Shown: positions 5,630 to 6,088 of the stretch, piece by piece | How positions within the stretch are numbered: the first letter of the stretch is position 1 | Layout of the letters: each line of letters starts with the position of its first letter | Source of the DNA: Clostridium sp. UBA5530 | GTDB taxonomy: Bacteria > Bacillota > Clostridia > Clostridiales > Clostridiaceae | Direction of reading: 5' to 3' | DNA: 6,088 nucleotides | NCBI GenBank assembly: GCA_002423705.1 | Contig: DINW01000088.1 | Location: 95,761 to 101,848 of the forward strand | Position numbers and translations under genes: made by a program | The notes under the pieces: generated by a model | What the model saw: the letters and a program-made list of their open reading frames with translations, nothing else | What the model was told of the DNA's origin: nothing | The model's database searches: none

Positions 5630-6088
5630 AAGAGCTTTAGAGATGAGAGAAGGATGTTAATATATACTTATTTACTATTAATAGCTATGTTTGCAAACTT
5701 AAGCTTATTACAACAACCCTTTGATAAAAAAGCTTTGGCAGTAGGGGTGGTTATGGCATTTTTACTATGCTATGCTCACTTTGTCATAAGAAAGTTTTTT
5801 TCAGACGGAGATAAATATTTGTTGTTGTTTGCTTGTATTCTTGCCACCATTGGAGTAGTAACAATATATAGAATAGATCCATCAGAGGCCATTAAACAAG
5901 TAATATGGTTTACCGTTGGTATAACTGCCTATGTTTTAGTAGTGGTAGTATTGCCAGATTTAAAGAGTTTTGCCAAATATAAATATGCTTACCTAGCTGG
6001 AGTAATAATATTTATGGCTATGTCATCCTTGATAGGAACCAGCAAATACGGAGCGAAAAACTGGGTTCAGATTGGACCAATAGGGTTT
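5627..6088 (+). CDS. FtsW/RodA/SpoVE-family SEDS protein, N-terminal part
   Basis: The frame is open from TTG 5627 to the window edge (154 residues; the family usually has about 370-420). SEDS proteins are polytopic membrane glycosyltransferases that polymerise lipid II into peptidoglycan together with a class B penicillin-binding protein, in elongation (RodA), division (FtsW) or sporulation (SpoVE). Membrane helices are visible at about 10-28, 35-54, 63-81, 88-109 and 120-137. The family motif Y-G-A-K-N-W-V-Q-I-G (141-150) matches the N-G-A-x-x-W motif that leads into F-Q-P-S-E, which would lie just outside. The start is TTG: AGGTGA (5616-5621) is 5 bases before it. The next in-frame ATG (5654) lies at the start of the first helix and has a purine-rich AGAAGG directly abutting it, so it is less likely. 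FtsW and RodA cannot be told apart here. Confidence 0.92.
   Translation, partial: MKSFRDERRMLIYTYLLLIAMFANLSLLQQPFDKKALAVGVVMAFLLCYAHFVIRKFFSDGDKYLLLFACILATIGVVTIYRIDPSEAIKQVIWFTVGITAYVLVVVVLPDLKSFAKYKYAYLAGVIIFMAMSSLIGTSKYGAKNWVQIGPIGF

Noticed and set aside
1..6088. CRISPR array, tRNA, rRNA or known riboswitch
   Set aside because: No regularly spaced repeats, cloverleaf or recognisable riboswitch core was found on either strand; leaders before murQ and uvrA are short.

Overview
The window is AT-rich DNA with strong AGGAGG-type ribosome binding sites, sigma-A style promoters, some TTG starts and proteins of clear Clostridium type. I infer a low-GC Firmicute, most likely Clostridium sensu stricto; the species cannot be fixed from this sequence.

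Layout. Positions 1-535 (minus strand, cut by the left edge) encode a zinc-ribbon, IS1595/ISXO2-like transposase-type protein. The first catalytic acidic residue of the DDE domain appears to be Asn. Positions 536-987 are a long intergenic stretch. It holds a copy of an imperfect repeat (about 735-846) and then a good sigma-A promoter for murQ (988-1890, N-acetylmuramic acid 6-phosphate etherase). A second, same-orientation copy of the repeat (about 1922-2027) lies just after murQ, so the gene is bracketed by direct copies. The two copies have conserved ends and different, self-complementary middles. uvrA (2186-5020, excinuclease subunit A) follows behind a near-consensus promoter with a LexA-like operator at the expected start of transcription. 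Downstream is a structured hairpin (5035-5069). Next come a small membrane-anchored FHA-domain protein (5165-5593) and, 33 bases later, the start of an FtsW/RodA-type SEDS protein (5627 to the right edge, incomplete).

How the genes fit together. There are three unrelated themes: a mobile or ex-mobile gene; cell-wall sugar salvage (murQ, without a transporter or partner gene in view) beside DNA repair (uvrA, without uvrB in view); and a cell-wall synthesis pair, in which an FHA phosphothreonine-binding protein is probably co-transcribed with a SEDS glycosyltransferase. That pairing resembles the FHA-RodA-PbpA cluster of actinobacteria. The best candidates for something undescribed are the repeat family around murQ, the symmetric GGAA/GGAA hairpin after uvrA, and the DDE-like protein lacking its first Asp. 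No CRISPR array, tRNA, rRNA or known riboswitch was recognised.
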